DNA from: Rheinheimera hassiensis
GTDB lineage: Bacteria > Pseudomonadota > Gammaproteobacteria > Enterobacterales > Alteromonadaceae
NCBI RefSeq assembly: GCF_022436675.1
Contig: NZ_JAKUJZ010000002.1
Span: 390,971-454,970, forward strand
Length of the DNA stretch: 64,000 bases
Direction: 5' to 3'
This document shows positions 14,356-24,725 of this stretch, one piece after another (within the stretch, counting starts at the first letter, position 1; each line of letters starts with the position of its first letter). The notes under the pieces are model-generated. The model was given only the letters and a program-made list of their open reading frames with translations, did no database searches and was not told where the DNA came from. The position numbers and the translations under genes were made by a program.

Positions 14356-15070
14356 TGGTACTGTCCAATTCGATCGTGCGTGCTTGCCAGTGAGATGGCG
14401 GCGTTAATTGCAGCCGATAGTGCTGTAACAGTTGCACATAGTCACTGCGAGGCATCTCTTTTGCCCCCAGTTGCATAAGAAACGGATTAGGTAACTGGCA
14501 GTCAATCCAGCCCGGAGCAACCTGTTGCAAATGTTGTTGCAGGGCAACTAATGCCAGTTTGGCGGTATCCGGTAAACGGTTAAACATGGATTCACCACAA
14601 AACAGGCTGCCTACCAGCACACCGTATAAACCGCCAACTAAGGTGTCTTGTTGCCACACTTCAATACTGTGGGCGTGTCCCTGCAAGTGCAATTGTAAAT
14701 AAGCTTGCTGCATTTGGGGCAGGATCCAGGTTGCAGGTTGGCGTGCTCTGGGGGCCGCGCACTGAGCTACTACCTGGGGAAATGCGGTATTGATACTAAA
14801 GCTTAACTGATGGCGGTTAATTTGTTTTCTTAGTGTGCGGTTTAGTTTAAGGCTATCTGGAGCAAAAGCAGCGCGTACAGATGGGCTCCACCATAAAAGT
14901 GGATCGCCTTCACTAAACCAGGGGAAAATAGCATGCGAGTAAGCGTTGATAAGACGGGGTACAGACAAATCACCGCCCATTGCCAGCAAGCCGTCAGGCT
15001 CGGCCAGCGCACGATGCAGCGCTGGAAAGCTGACATCGTGTGCTGATAACTCCGGTAAGTAAATGGTCAC
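14348..15070 (-). CDS. aat: Leucyl/phenylalanyl-tRNA-protein transferase
   Basis: Attaches Leu or Phe to proteins with N-terminal Lys or Arg, the other bacterial route to ClpS substrates. 240 aa. Conserved family blocks are EPDGLLAMGGDLS, YSHAIFPWFSEGDPLLWWSP (with the catalytic region), and GGLYGVLVGSLFCGESMFN. It follows trxB by 13 bases and overlaps bpt. Confidence 0.96.
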   Translation of the reverse strand: MTIYLPELSAHDVSFPALHRALAEPDGLLAMGGDLSVPRLINAYSHAIFPWFSEGDPLLWWSPSVRAAFAPDSLKLNRTLRKQINRHQLSFSINTAFPQVVAQCAAPRARQPATWILPQMQQAYLQLHLQGHAHSIEVWQQDTLVGGLYGVLVGSLFCGESMFNRLPDTAKLALVALQQHLQQVAPGWIDCQLPNPFLMQLGAKEMPRSDYVQLLQHYRLQLTPPSHWQARTIELDSTNA

Positions 15071-15083
15071 AGGCGCGACCTGT

Positions 15084-16055
<972 letters not shown>

Positions 16056-16242
16056 CTACGTAATTAACAGCGGTAATGGCGACGATTCTAAAAGAATGCA
16101 ACCCCAAGCGAAAGTGGCGCCTGACATTTAATCTGCGTCGTACTGTAAAGCCTGGCTTGCTATGCTATGGTTAGTTTGCGCCGCTTACTTTAACTGCTTT
16201 AATATTAGCTGCTTGGATTGTCAGATAGTGTCGGGGGGCATT

Positions 16243-19200
16243 TTGCACGGTCAGAAAATAGGGATAGTTTTCATTGTGCGCTGTATGTTGGTGTTGCTGG
16301 CGTATTGCACCGGCGCATCGGCTGAACAGCACTATGTTCGCATCGGTGTTGACGATGGCCTGCCCAATGCCACTATCTACAGTGTTAAACAAGATAGCAC
16401 CGGCTTCTTGTGGCTGGGTTCTACTAACTCGGGTTTACTGCGCTACGACGGCTACCGCTTTGTCGAATTTGCGGTGCTCACCGATACCGAATTACAACGT
16501 CATCAAACACCTGATGTTGGTGTTGTACTGATCGATCACGCTGATAATATCTGGGCCGGCACCTGGGGGCTGGGGCTGTCAAGGCTGGATGCCCAAACCG
16601 GGAAGTTAACCCGTTACACCAGCGATAACGGATTGGCTGGAAACCAAATTCAGGGTCTGATGCAGGACGCCGATGGCAATATCTGGGTGGGCACTACATC
16701 TGGTTTGAGCCGGATAGATGCTCAGTTTCAGATCACGAATATCGGCCAGGCAGGGCTTGAGCAATCACTGGCAGATCAGCGGATCTGGAGTTTAACCCAA
16801 ACACCTGATGGCGTGATCTGGATTGGTACCTCTGCCGGTTTACACAGTTGGCAGCAAAATGACGGTTTGAGTAAGGTATATCAGTTAGTTAATCATGCAG
16901 ATAAGGCACTACCCGGTAATTTTAGCCGGGATAATGAAATACGAGCGGTGTATGCCCTGGGGCAGCAGTTATGGATTGGCAGCCGCCAAGGGCTGTTTCT
17001 GTTCAACGACCAGCAACAGTTTGTGCCGGTGGCTTTATCTCAACGCGGCGAAGCCGAGCCATTGATTAACATCCTGTCATCTGACGACACAACCAACGAT
17101 CTGCTGATAGGCAGTTACAGCGGCTTGTACCGTTTGTCGCCAAGTCATCAACCAGGGCATAGCGTACAAAAAGCAGAGCTGAGTAATGTCAATATACGCA
17201 GTATTTTGCATGATAGCTCCGGTGTGTTGTGGCTGGGATCGCGGGAAAGCGGTTTGTTTCGCAATATTTTATCCACTAAGGCATTTGATGATATCAGTGC
17301 CTTCTCTGCAGCGCTTGGCGCACAAAAAACATTTTCTGTTACCGCTATTTTTAAACAGCCAGATGCGCTTTGGCTTGGTAGTCCCGATGGTATATACCAT
17401 GTTAACCTGCCGGAAGGAGATTTTCAGTTCTTCCGAATAGGTAGCAGAGTTAATGCTATAGCTGCCACTGCGCAAGGCGATGTTTATGTTGCCTCTGATA
17501 TTGGCTTACTAAAGTATAATGGCACGGCGGAACTGGAAAAAATCGATGAGCCATTTGAATTGGCTAAAGTTGTCAACCGCAATGTAAGAGATTTACATAT
17601 TGATTCTGCCGGTAGGTTTTATCTGGGTATGTGGGGAGAGGGAGTCATAGCCTGGCAGCCTGAAACTCAGCAAGCCAAACGTTGGTTAACCCGGTTGTCA
17701 GATAATATGGTGGGCAATACAGTACAAAAACTGTTTATTGGTTCTTCGCAGCAGCTATGGGTGGCAACACGTTACAGCGGGCTGTTTCAGATAGATCTGG
17801 CTACAAATAAAGTCACACAGCACAGCACAACGGCTACATCAGGCATAAAGCTGCCGCACAATGATATTCACTGTGTTAGTGAATATGCTGAGCAACTGGC
17901 GGTTTGTACCCGTGAGGGGTTATTGCTGGTAAACCTGGCGACAGATGAGCAGAAGTTGCTGACAACACAGGACAGTTTACCGGACAATGATATTCTGGGG
18001 GTGTTGCAGCAAGAACAAAAACTGTGGGTTATGACGCCGAAAGGTTTGGCGTTAAGGCCGGCCGGACAGCAGCATTTTATTCACTATAACCGCAATGATG
18101 GCATGGTAAGCTCTGAGCTAAATACCAGCGCGGTATTTGCCGACGACAGCAGTATTTTATTTGGTGCTATTGCCGGGTTAGTAGTGGTAAAACCTGATCA
18201 GTTGCAGAGCAACCAGAGAATACCAAATCCGGTGCTATCAGCGTTGGTGATTGACTACCAGCTATTGCAAACAAAACCGCATAAGCAACCTTGGGATATC
18301 ATAAGTTTGTCGCCGGATCAGCATACGATGAACTTTGAATTCAGCGCTCTGGACTATCAGGACCCACAGCGTAACCAGTTTCAATATCAGCTTGAGGGTA
18401 TTGATAAAGGCTGGGTTGTTACTAATGAACGCAATAGTGCATTTTACGCTAACCTGCCGGTGGGCACTTATCCGTTGTGGCTTAAAGCGTCCAATAACCA
18501 TGGTGTTTTCAGCGAGCCCGTTAAAGTGGCAACCTTAAGTGTTATGCCGCACTGGTGGCAGCAAAACTGGGTGATTTATTCGCTTGTGGCACTGGTAAGC
18601 CTGCTGCTGTGGTTGATGCATCAATATCGTTTACGCCACGTGCGGCAAATAAACCGCTTGCTTCAGGCCGCAGTAGAGAATAAAGCTAAAGCACAAACCG
18701 TGTTAGAAACCCGTGTTACTGAACGAACCCAGGCACTGGAGGAAAGCTCTGTTACGCTGTCGCTGCGCACACGGCAGCTGGAGCGTAGTCTGGATGAGCT
18801 GGCTAAAACCAATCAGGAGCTGAAACGGCTGGATAAACTAAAAGATGAGTTTATTGCCACCGTAAGCCATGAATTACGCACACCGCTTACTGCGATACGG
18901 GGCGCTATAGGGCTGATAGCGCAAAAGGTGGTCGCTGCCGATTCTGCGCTTTACCAGGACATGCTGCAAACTGCCCAAACCAACAGTGAGCGGCTGGCTC
19001 AGTTGATTAACGACTTACTGGATTTACAAAAATTTGCTGCAGGCACCTTCACGCTGAATATCACCCGGCTTGATATTAGCGCGCTAACCCGGCACGCCGT
19101 CAATGCTATGCAGCCTTATGCCAGCCGGTATCAGGTTGAACTGCAACTGGCATCAGAGCCCGAGCAACCTTTGTGGGTAGAAGCCGACGCATTAAGGCTC

Positions 19201-19542
19201 CGGCAGGTAATTGACAACCTTATTTCTAATGCGGTGAAGTTCTCACCTGTGTTAGGTGTGGTAATGGTGCGCCTGATTGAGGTGCAGCAAAACATACGGT
19301 TTGAAGTTGAAGATTTTGGCAATGGTATTCCTATAGAATTTCAAAAGCATATCTTTGGTAAATTTTCTCAGGCAGATTCCTCTGACAGCCGGGCAAAAGA
19401 AGGCTCAGGGCTTGGCCTGGCTATTTGTAAAAAAATTATCGAAAATCATCATGGTCAGATTGGCTTTACCTCTTCAGCCGGGCAAGGCAGTGTGTTTTGG
19501 TTTAAATTAGCCCAGCAGCATCAACCAGTGTTAACAGACTAA
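16243..19542 (+). CDS. Large sensor histidine kinase with periplasmic two-component-regulator propeller
   Basis: About 1,099 aa. After a signal peptide come many reg_prop blades (repeats of the type DGLPNATIYSV..GFLWLGS..GLLRYDG, ..NIWVGTTSGLSRID, ..VLWLGSRESGLFR) filling residues ~30-690, then a Y_Y_Y domain, one membrane helix at ~775-797, a coiled-coil, HisKA with the phospho-acceptor His in ATVSHELRTPL (~876), and HATPase with N box DNLISNAVKFS and G boxes EDFGNGIP and GSGLGLAICKK. No receiver domain or DNA-binding domain follows, and no response-regulator gene is adjacent. I favour the TTG at 16243 because GGGGGG lies just upstream and a normal signal peptide results; the in-frame ATG at 16162 is the longer alternative. 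Ligand unknown; related BT-type sensors read glycan or peptide breakdown products. Confidence 0.85.
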   Translation: MHGQKIGIVFIVRCMLVLLAYCTGASAEQHYVRIGVDDGLPNATIYSVKQDSTGFLWLGSTNSGLLRYDGYRFVEFAVLTDTELQRHQTPDVGVVLIDHADNIWAGTWGLGLSRLDAQTGKLTRYTSDNGLAGNQIQGLMQDADGNIWVGTTSGLSRIDAQFQITNIGQAGLEQSLADQRIWSLTQTPDGVIWIGTSAGLHSWQQNDGLSKVYQLVNHADKALPGNFSRDNEIRAVYALGQQLWIGSRQGLFLFNDQQQFVPVALSQRGEAEPLINILSSDDTTNDLLIGSYSGLYRLSPSHQPGHSVQKAELSNVNIRSILHDSSGVLWLGSRESGLFRNILSTKAFDDISAFSAALGAQKTFSVTAIFKQPDALWLGSPDGIYHVNLPEGDFQFFRIGSRVNAIAATAQGDVYVASDIGLLKYNGTAELEKIDEPFELAKVVNRNVRDLHIDSAGRFYLGMWGEGVIAWQPETQQAKRWLTRLSDNMVGNTVQKLFIGSSQQLWVATRYSGLFQIDLATNKVTQHSTTATSGIKLPHNDIHCVSEYAEQLAVCTREGLLLVNLATDEQKLLTTQDSLPDNDILGVLQQEQKLWVMTPKGLALRPAGQQHFIHYNRNDGMVSSELNTSAVFADDSSILFGAIAGLVVVKPDQLQSNQRIPNPVLSALVIDYQLLQTKPHKQPWDIISLSPDQHTMNFEFSALDYQDPQRNQFQYQLEGIDKGWVVTNERNSAFYANLPVGTYPLWLKASNNHGVFSEPVKVATLSVMPHWWQQNWVIYSLVALVSLLLWLMHQYRLRHVRQINRLLQAAVENKAKAQTVLETRVTERTQALEESSVTLSLRTRQLERSLDELAKTNQELKRLDKLKDEFIATVSHELRTPLTAIRGAIGLIAQKVVAADSALYQDMLQTAQTNSERLAQLINDLLDLQKFAAGTFTLNITRLDISALTRHAVNAMQPYASRYQVELQLASEPEQPLWVEADALRLRQVIDNLISNAVKFSPVLGVVMVRLIEVQQNIRFEVEDFGNGIPIEFQKHIFGKFSQADSSDSRAKEGSGLGLAICKKIIENHHGQIGFTSSAGQGSVFWFKLAQQHQPVLTD

Positions 19543-19772
19543 ACTATTAACAAACGTATTTATCACTGTTCTTCACTTTATAGCTGTACCCCAAAAAACC
19601 ATTTTGTTTCTGATAGTTGTCTATTTTTTCTGGAATGGGTTTATCTCATACATTTGTAAATTATTTATAAGACCTTTGTAATGGTGACAACGGCGGTTAT
19701 CTGGTTAATTGCTAAGCAGCAGGATGCGGAACGTACAACATGGACCTTAACTTATAATCCAAGGGTACTATA

Positions 19773-21371
19773 ATGAAAAACACGATGAAAAAAATGACAA
19801 CTATACTGGCAGTCGCGTCTGCTGGTTGTTTTGCACTTAGCCTGACGTCGGTAGCGGTAGCAGAAGGTATAAAAAAAGCAGAGCCGGCAACAGAGCGTGA
19901 GTTTAGCCTTGCTGAGCTGACTGAAGATAAATCCAACCGTTACATTATTAAATTTAAAGAACCAGTGGCACAAATGAGTGCCACCGGCACAGAGCAGCGT
20001 GCTGAATTTTCAGTGCAACGCGCACAACAAGTATTACAAAAAGCCAACGTCAATGCACTGTCGCATTTAAAATCAGTGCACGCCAGTGTGGCCGAGCTGA
20101 CACCTAAACAGCTAAAGCTGCTGCAGGCAAATCCTGACGTTGAATACATTGAAGAGGATCATAAACGTTATCTGATGGATGTGATCACGCCTATGGCTCA
20201 AACCACGCCTTATGGTATTACCATGGTGCAGGCCAATCAGGTTAGTGATGGCAGCGCTGGCAATATTAAATCGTGTGTTATTGATACCGGCTGGACCTCG
20301 GGCCATGAGGATTTACAAAGCTCAGGCGTGACGGGGTATTCGTTTTCTGGCCATGGTAACTGGTATCAGGACGGTAATGGCCACGGCACTCACGTTGCCG
20401 GTACTATGGTGGCATTAAACAATAACAGCGGCGTAGTCGGTGTTATTGGCTCAGGTCAGGCTGGTGTGCACATTGTTAAAATCTTCAATAACTCTGGCAA
20501 CTGGACCACAGCGTCAAACCTGATCACGGCTATTCAGTCTTGTAAAGATGCTGGTGCGAAAGTGGTAAATATGAGCCTGGGTGGCGGTTCGTCTAACCAG
20601 ACTGAAAATACGGCCATGAACAACTTCTACAATGGCGGTATGTTGTTAGTGGCAGCGGCAGGTAATGATGGCAATACCAGTTTCTCATACCCGGCGTCTT
20701 ATAATGCTGTGGTATCTGTTGCAGCGGTAAACTCCAGTGGTGTCTTAGCCAGCTTTTCGCAGCGTAACTCTCAGGTAGAAATTTCCGGCCCGGGCGTTGG
20801 CGTTAACTCTACCTGGAACAACGGTGGTTATAACAGCATCAGCGGCACTTCTATGGCATCGCCCCACGTAGCGGGTGTTGCGGCTTTGGTGTGGAGTAAT
20901 CACCCGCAATGTACACCGGCACAAATTCGTAATGCGCTTAATGCTACTGCAGAAGACCGTGGGGCAGCCGGGCGTGATACCTCTTATGGTTGGGGTATTG
21001 TTAAAGCGAAAACTGCGCATGATTACCTGACTAACAATGGCTGTGACGGCTCAGGTGGCGGCGAACCGCCTGAAGGCGGTGGTGCAACTTTCCCTAATTT
21101 GTCTGCAGCAAGTGGCCAGTGGTTAAGAGGCAGTTATCAGATCCCGTCAGGCGTATCTGCGGTAACCTTCCAGATCTCCGGTGGCACAGGTGATGCAGAT
21201 TTGTATGTGCGTTATGGCAGCGAGCCTACCACAACAGCGTACACATGCCGGCCTTATCTGACCGGCAACAATGAAGTCTGTACCATTAATAATCCACAAG
21301 CCGGTACCTGGCATGTGGGGGTCCGTGCGTACACGGCCTTTAGTGGTGTAACTTTCAGTTACCAGTACTGA
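19773..21371 (+). CDS. Secreted subtilisin-like serine protease (S8) with PPC domain
   Basis: 532 aa exported pre-pro-protease. Signal peptide at residues 1-32, inhibitor I9 propeptide ending near residue 130 (RYIIKFKEP...VEYIEEDH), catalytic domain with Asp171 (VIDTGW), His204 (GHGTHVAGT) and Ser360 (GTSMASPHVAG), a Gly/Pro linker (GGGEPPEGGG), then a bacterial pre-peptidase C-terminal (PPC) domain with DADLYVRYGS and WHVGVRAY at the very end. PPC domains are usually removed during maturation. AAGGG lies ten bases before the ATG. The gene follows the sensor kinase on the same strand, but a 230-bp gap makes a shared transcript uncertain. Confidence 0.94.
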   Translation: MKNTMKKMTTILAVASAGCFALSLTSVAVAEGIKKAEPATEREFSLAELTEDKSNRYIIKFKEPVAQMSATGTEQRAEFSVQRAQQVLQKANVNALSHLKSVHASVAELTPKQLKLLQANPDVEYIEEDHKRYLMDVITPMAQTTPYGITMVQANQVSDGSAGNIKSCVIDTGWTSGHEDLQSSGVTGYSFSGHGNWYQDGNGHGTHVAGTMVALNNNSGVVGVIGSGQAGVHIVKIFNNSGNWTTASNLITAIQSCKDAGAKVVNMSLGGGSSNQTENTAMNNFYNGGMLLVAAAGNDGNTSFSYPASYNAVVSVAAVNSSGVLASFSQRNSQVEISGPGVGVNSTWNNGGYNSISGTSMASPHVAGVAALVWSNHPQCTPAQIRNALNATAEDRGAAGRDTSYGWGIVKAKTAHDYLTNNGCDGSGGGEPPEGGGATFPNLSAASGQWLRGSYQIPSGVSAVTFQISGGTGDADLYVRYGSEPTTTAYTCRPYLTGNNEVCTINNPQAGTWHVGVRAYTAFSGVTFSYQY

Positions 21372-21378
21372 TAAAAGC

Positions 21379-21410
21379 AAACAGGCCGGTTTGGTTCCGG
21401 CCTGTTTTTT
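21379..21410 (+). terminator. Strong terminator after the protease gene
   Basis: Eleven-base-pair GC-rich stem AAACAGGCCGG/CCGGCCTGTTT followed directly by a T-run. The 3' end of the hemolysin III gene (minus strand, 21410) abuts it. Confidence 0.9.
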
Positions 21411-22051
21411 TACACTGGTAGTACGTAATAATACACCGCGAAAAAATGCAGTACGCTGCCACCTAGCACAAATAAGTGCCAGATAGCATGGTGCATAAAA
21501 AGACGTTTCCAAGCGTAAAATATAACGCCAAAAGAGTAACTTAAACCTCCGGCAAGTAATAATAATAAGCCACCGGTCTCAACGTGGTTCAGCATCGGCT
21601 GTATGGCAATAATCACCAGCCAACCCATACCCAGATACAGGCCTAATGACAATTTTTTGTATTTTAGTGCAGTAGCCAGCTCTATTATTACCCCCACTAA
21701 TGCCACCAGCCAGATCAGGCCAAACAGCGGCAGGCCCCAGTTATCACGTAAATTCACCAGTGTAAAAGGGGTGTAGGTGCCGGCAATCAGAATAAAGATT
21801 GCTGCATGGTCAAGCTGCCGCAGACGACGTTTAATTTCAATACGGTGAATAGAGTGGTATAGCGTGGAGCTGCTGTACAGCAGGATCAGGCTACCGCCAT
21901 AAACAACACTGCTAAACAGACGCCAGTTGTCATTGGCCTGCACAGATAACTGCCACATTAATATCAGCGCAACAACGCTGAGTAGTGCCCCAATACCGTG
22001 GCTTATGGCATGTAAGTGTTCTTCAATTGGAGAGTAGTGAGTGGTTGTCAT
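21410..22051 (-). CDS. Hemolysin III / PAQR family membrane protein (YqfA/TrhA-like)
   Basis: 213 aa with about seven membrane helices. The family landmarks are the N-terminal EEHLHAISHGIGALLS, SSTLYHS in the first loop, the LDHAAIFILIAGTYTPF block, and the C-terminal histidines in HHAIWHLFVLGGSVLHFF; these His residues form the metal site of the PAQR/CREST fold. In E. coli YqfA affects membrane energetics; a true hemolytic role is doubtful. It stands alone. Confidence 0.88.
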   Translation of the reverse strand: MTTTHYSPIEEHLHAISHGIGALLSVVALILMWQLSVQANDNWRLFSSVVYGGSLILLYSSSTLYHSIHRIEIKRRLRQLDHAAIFILIAGTYTPFTLVNLRDNWGLPLFGLIWLVALVGVIIELATALKYKKLSLGLYLGMGWLVIIAIQPMLNHVETGGLLLLLAGGLSYSFGVIFYAWKRLFMHHAIWHLFVLGGSVLHFFAVYYYVLPV

Positions 22052-22159
22052 ATCAGGTTACCAGCGAAAGCATGCTGCATCTTAGCATGACATAGCCCGC
22101 TGCCAAGCTGTTACCGGGCAACAATTGCCGTTAGAATGCCAGTTTTATCCGGAGGAGCT

Positions 22160-23419
22160 ATGCCCCTTAGTAAGGTGCCATTATTAATTATAATTGGTTA
22201 TGTCTGGCCTGAACCAAACTCGTCTGCAGCCGGTTACCGTATGCTGAGTTTAATTAAGCTGTTTTTGGCCAGGGGCTGGCAAGTGACCTTTGCCAGCGCG
22301 GCCGAGCCGGGGCAGCATCGTTATCCGCTGGCAGAGCTGGGCGTAACTGAGCGTAGTATCAGTTTAAACGACAGTAGCTTTGATCAGTGGATAAGCCAGA
22401 GCATGCCTGCGGCCGTGATGTTTGATCGCTTTATGCTTGAAGAGCAATTTGGCTGGCGGGTAGAGCAGGCCTGCGCACAGGCGCTGCGTATTCTGGATAT
22501 GGAAGATTGTCACGCGCTGCGTGATGCCCGTCAGCACAGTTCTAATGCCGGTAAAGAAATGGCTGCAGAGGATTTAAATTCAGAACTGGCGCTGCGTGAA
22601 ATAGCCGCTATTTATCGCTGTGATATAACATTGGTCATTTCAGAGTTTGAACTGCAGTTATTGCAGCAACATTATCAGGTGTCACCGGCGTTGCTGTGTT
22701 ACTGCCCGTTTTTGCTTGATGAATTGCCATTAACACCCGGGCCGGATTTTGCCGCAAGGCAACACTTTATTGCCATCGGCAACTTTCGCCATGCACCCAA
22801 CTGGCACTCTGTATTGTGGTTAAAGCAGGAAATCTGGCCGTTAGTCCGCCAGCAGCTGCCGCAGGCTGAGCTGCATATTTATGGTGCTTATCCGCCGCCC
22901 AAAGCCACAGCGTTGCACAACGCAAAGCAGGGCTTTTTAATCAAAGGCTGGGCCGATGATGCCTTAGCGGTAATGCAGCACGCCCGGGTGTGTTTGGCGC
23001 CACTGGCATTTGGTGCCGGTTTAAAAGGTAAGTTGCTGGATGCTATGCGTTGCGGCACGCCCAATGTTACCACCGCGGTGGGGGCTGAGGGTATGACACT
23101 TGAAGGCGACTGGGGCGGTGTTATTGCACAAGACAGCAATACTATTGCTCAGGCGGCAGTAGCATTGTATCAACAGCCAGAATTGTGGCACCGTTTACAA
23201 ACAAAAGGCTTTGATATAGTACAAAAAAAATTTAGCCTGGCTCAGCATGAATCGCGTATTTGGCACCAGCTTAATGTGGTTATGCAGGATTTACAGCGGC
23301 ACCGTCAGGCGAATTTCACCGGACTTATGCTCAGACACCATAACTACCGCAGTACTAAATTTATGGGGCAGTGGATTGAAGTAAAAACGCGTCTGGCTGC
23401 ATTAACACAGCCAGACTAA
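22160..23419 (+). CDS. Glycosyltransferase, GT-B fold (GT4-like)
   Basis: About 419 aa, cytoplasmic. The N-terminal half shows GYVWPEPNSSAAGYRMLSLI, the usual acceptor-side start of GT4 enzymes; the C-terminal half has a nucleotide-sugar-binding region with FIAIGNFRHAPN, IYGAYPPP, APLAFGAGLKGKLLDAMRCG and TTAVGAEGM (the Glu of the EX7E-like motif). The ATG at 22160 is chosen over the one at 22136 because GGAGG lies immediately before it. No other polysaccharide genes are near, so acceptor and pathway are unknown. Confidence 0.8.
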   Translation: MPLSKVPLLIIIGYVWPEPNSSAAGYRMLSLIKLFLARGWQVTFASAAEPGQHRYPLAELGVTERSISLNDSSFDQWISQSMPAAVMFDRFMLEEQFGWRVEQACAQALRILDMEDCHALRDARQHSSNAGKEMAAEDLNSELALREIAAIYRCDITLVISEFELQLLQQHYQVSPALLCYCPFLLDELPLTPGPDFAARQHFIAIGNFRHAPNWHSVLWLKQEIWPLVRQQLPQAELHIYGAYPPPKATALHNAKQGFLIKGWADDALAVMQHARVCLAPLAFGAGLKGKLLDAMRCGTPNVTTAVGAEGMTLEGDWGGVIAQDSNTIAQAAVALYQQPELWHRLQTKGFDIVQKKFSLAQHESRIWHQLNVVMQDLQRHRQANFTGLMLRHHNYRSTKFMGQWIEVKTRLAALTQPD

Positions 23420-23425
23420 CGCTGT

Positions 23426-23827
23426 TTAACGATAGCCTCGGGGCTGGCGTTGTTTGTCATCTAACTGTGCTGCCCAGATATCAGCCGCAGACTGGCCATT
23501 ACCACTTTTAGTCTTGGCTGCTTTTGCGGGCTTGGCGGCAGCTTTTTTAGCCGGCTTTTTAGCTGGTTTGGCTGCGGCTTTGGCCGGTGCAGCTTTTTTC
23601 TCTGCTGCCGGTTTGGCTTTAGCGGTACTTTTGGTTGCACTTTGAGCTGCACCTTTGTCGGCACTGTAACTTGCACCTAATTCAGCCAGCTCTGCCAGAC
23701 GGAGATTCTTACCACCATCTACGCTAAACCAGCCGGGTTTTTGTTCCAGTTGCGGCGCTTTACCAAATGCAGCTTTATAAGCAGCGGTAAACTCGGCAAC
23801 AACCTGATCTTTGTCCAATTTACTCAT
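23426..23827 (-). CDS. Small protein with lysine/alanine/proline-rich histone-like tail
   Basis: 133 aa in two parts. Residues 1-55 form a compact domain (DQVVAEFTAAYKAAFGK, KPGWFSVDGGKNLRLAEL) of unknown function; residues ~60-110 are an almost pure AKP repeat (KPAAEKKAAPAKAAAKPAKK and similar), like the C-terminal tails of AlgP-type and histone H1-like bacterial proteins; the last 20 residues (SAADIWAAQLDDKQRQPRGYR region) are less biased. Strong positive charge suggests nucleic-acid or polyanion binding; that is inference. It is convergent with the glycosyltransferase gene, 6 bases away. Confidence 0.75.
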   Translation of the reverse strand: MSKLDKDQVVAEFTAAYKAAFGKAPQLEQKPGWFSVDGGKNLRLAELAELGASYSADKGAAQSATKSTAKAKPAAEKKAAPAKAAAKPAKKPAKKAAAKPAKAAKTKSGNGQSAADIWAAQLDDKQRQPRGYR

Positions 23828-23963
23828 ACGGATCCTTAACAGACGTTATTTAAGCAACTAGCTCGCTATTTATACAACATTTTGCCACTGTTAGACAAAT
23901 GTGCCTGATTTTTTTACCTGTTGCAGTACAATGCGGCTATTAACAGCAGCGGAAAACCAGTTG

Positions 23964-24725
23964 ATGATAGATCGCGACCAGTTAGTTAAATTTCTGAACA
24001 ACGAATTACAAAGTGAAAAAATCCGGGATTATTGCCCCAATGGTTTACAGGTTGAGGGTAAAGCTAATATTAGCCGTATTGTCACCGGGGTTACCGCCAG
24101 CCAGGCGTTACTTGATGCTGCGGTTGCGGTTAATGCCGATGCAATACTGGTGCACCACGGTTATTTTTGGAAAAACGAAACTGCCCAGGTAACCGGCATC
24201 AAGAAAAAACGTCTGCAAACGCTGCTATGTCATGATATCAATTTACTGGCCTATCATTTACCGCTGGATGTGCACCCGTCACTTGGCAATAACGCGCAGT
24301 TAGGTTTGTTACTTAGCGCGCAAAATATCACGGCTGTTGCCGCAGCCGAGCCAAACGGTGTGCTGATGCAGGGCGAGCTGGCGGCCGGGTTAAGTGCAAA
24401 GCATATAGCAAAGCAACTGGAAAACACCTTAGGTCGCAAGGTATTGCTGCACGCCATTGACAATAATGCGGCTGTCAGCAAACTTGCCTGGTGTACCGGT
24501 GGTGGCCAGGGCTATATTGAACAGGCAGCCGCTGCTGGTGCCCAGTTGTTTATCAGCGGTGAAGTGTCGGAGCAAACGATTCATTTATCGCGTGAGCTGG
24601 GCATTCATTTTATTGCCGCCGGCCATCATGCGACAGAGCGGTATGGCGTAAAAGCGCTGGGCGAATTTATCGCCCGCCAATTGGGGCTTGAAGTGCAATT
24701 TATTGATATTGATAACCCGGCATGA
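23964..24725 (+). CDS. Nif3-like dinuclear metal center protein (YbgI family)
   Basis: 253 aa. Family motifs: DYCPNGLQVEG near the start, the metal-binding ILVHHGYFWKNE, and the C-terminal FIAAGHHATERYG that completes the two-metal site. YbgI is a toroidal hexamer; a role as GTP cyclohydrolase-like or DNA-repair-related hydrolase has been proposed but is not settled. I use the ATG at 23964 because the family starts here; the in-frame ATG at 23901 would add 21 residues. Its stop overlaps the cmoM start by 4 bases (ATGA), indicating coupled translation. Confidence 0.9.
   Translation: MIDRDQLVKFLNNELQSEKIRDYCPNGLQVEGKANISRIVTGVTASQALLDAAVAVNADAILVHHGYFWKNETAQVTGIKKKRLQTLLCHDINLLAYHLPLDVHPSLGNNAQLGLLLSAQNITAVAAAEPNGVLMQGELAAGLSAKHIAKQLENTLGRKVLLHAIDNNAAVSKLAWCTGGGQGYIEQAAAAGAQLFISGEVSEQTIHLSRELGIHFIAAGHHATERYGVKALGEFIARQLGLEVQFIDIDNPA

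Noticed and set aside
16162..16242. N-terminal extension of the sensor kinase from the ATG at 16162
   Set aside because: It would put 27 Cys- and aromatic-rich residues before a good signal peptide; the TTG with a G-rich ribosome site fits better.
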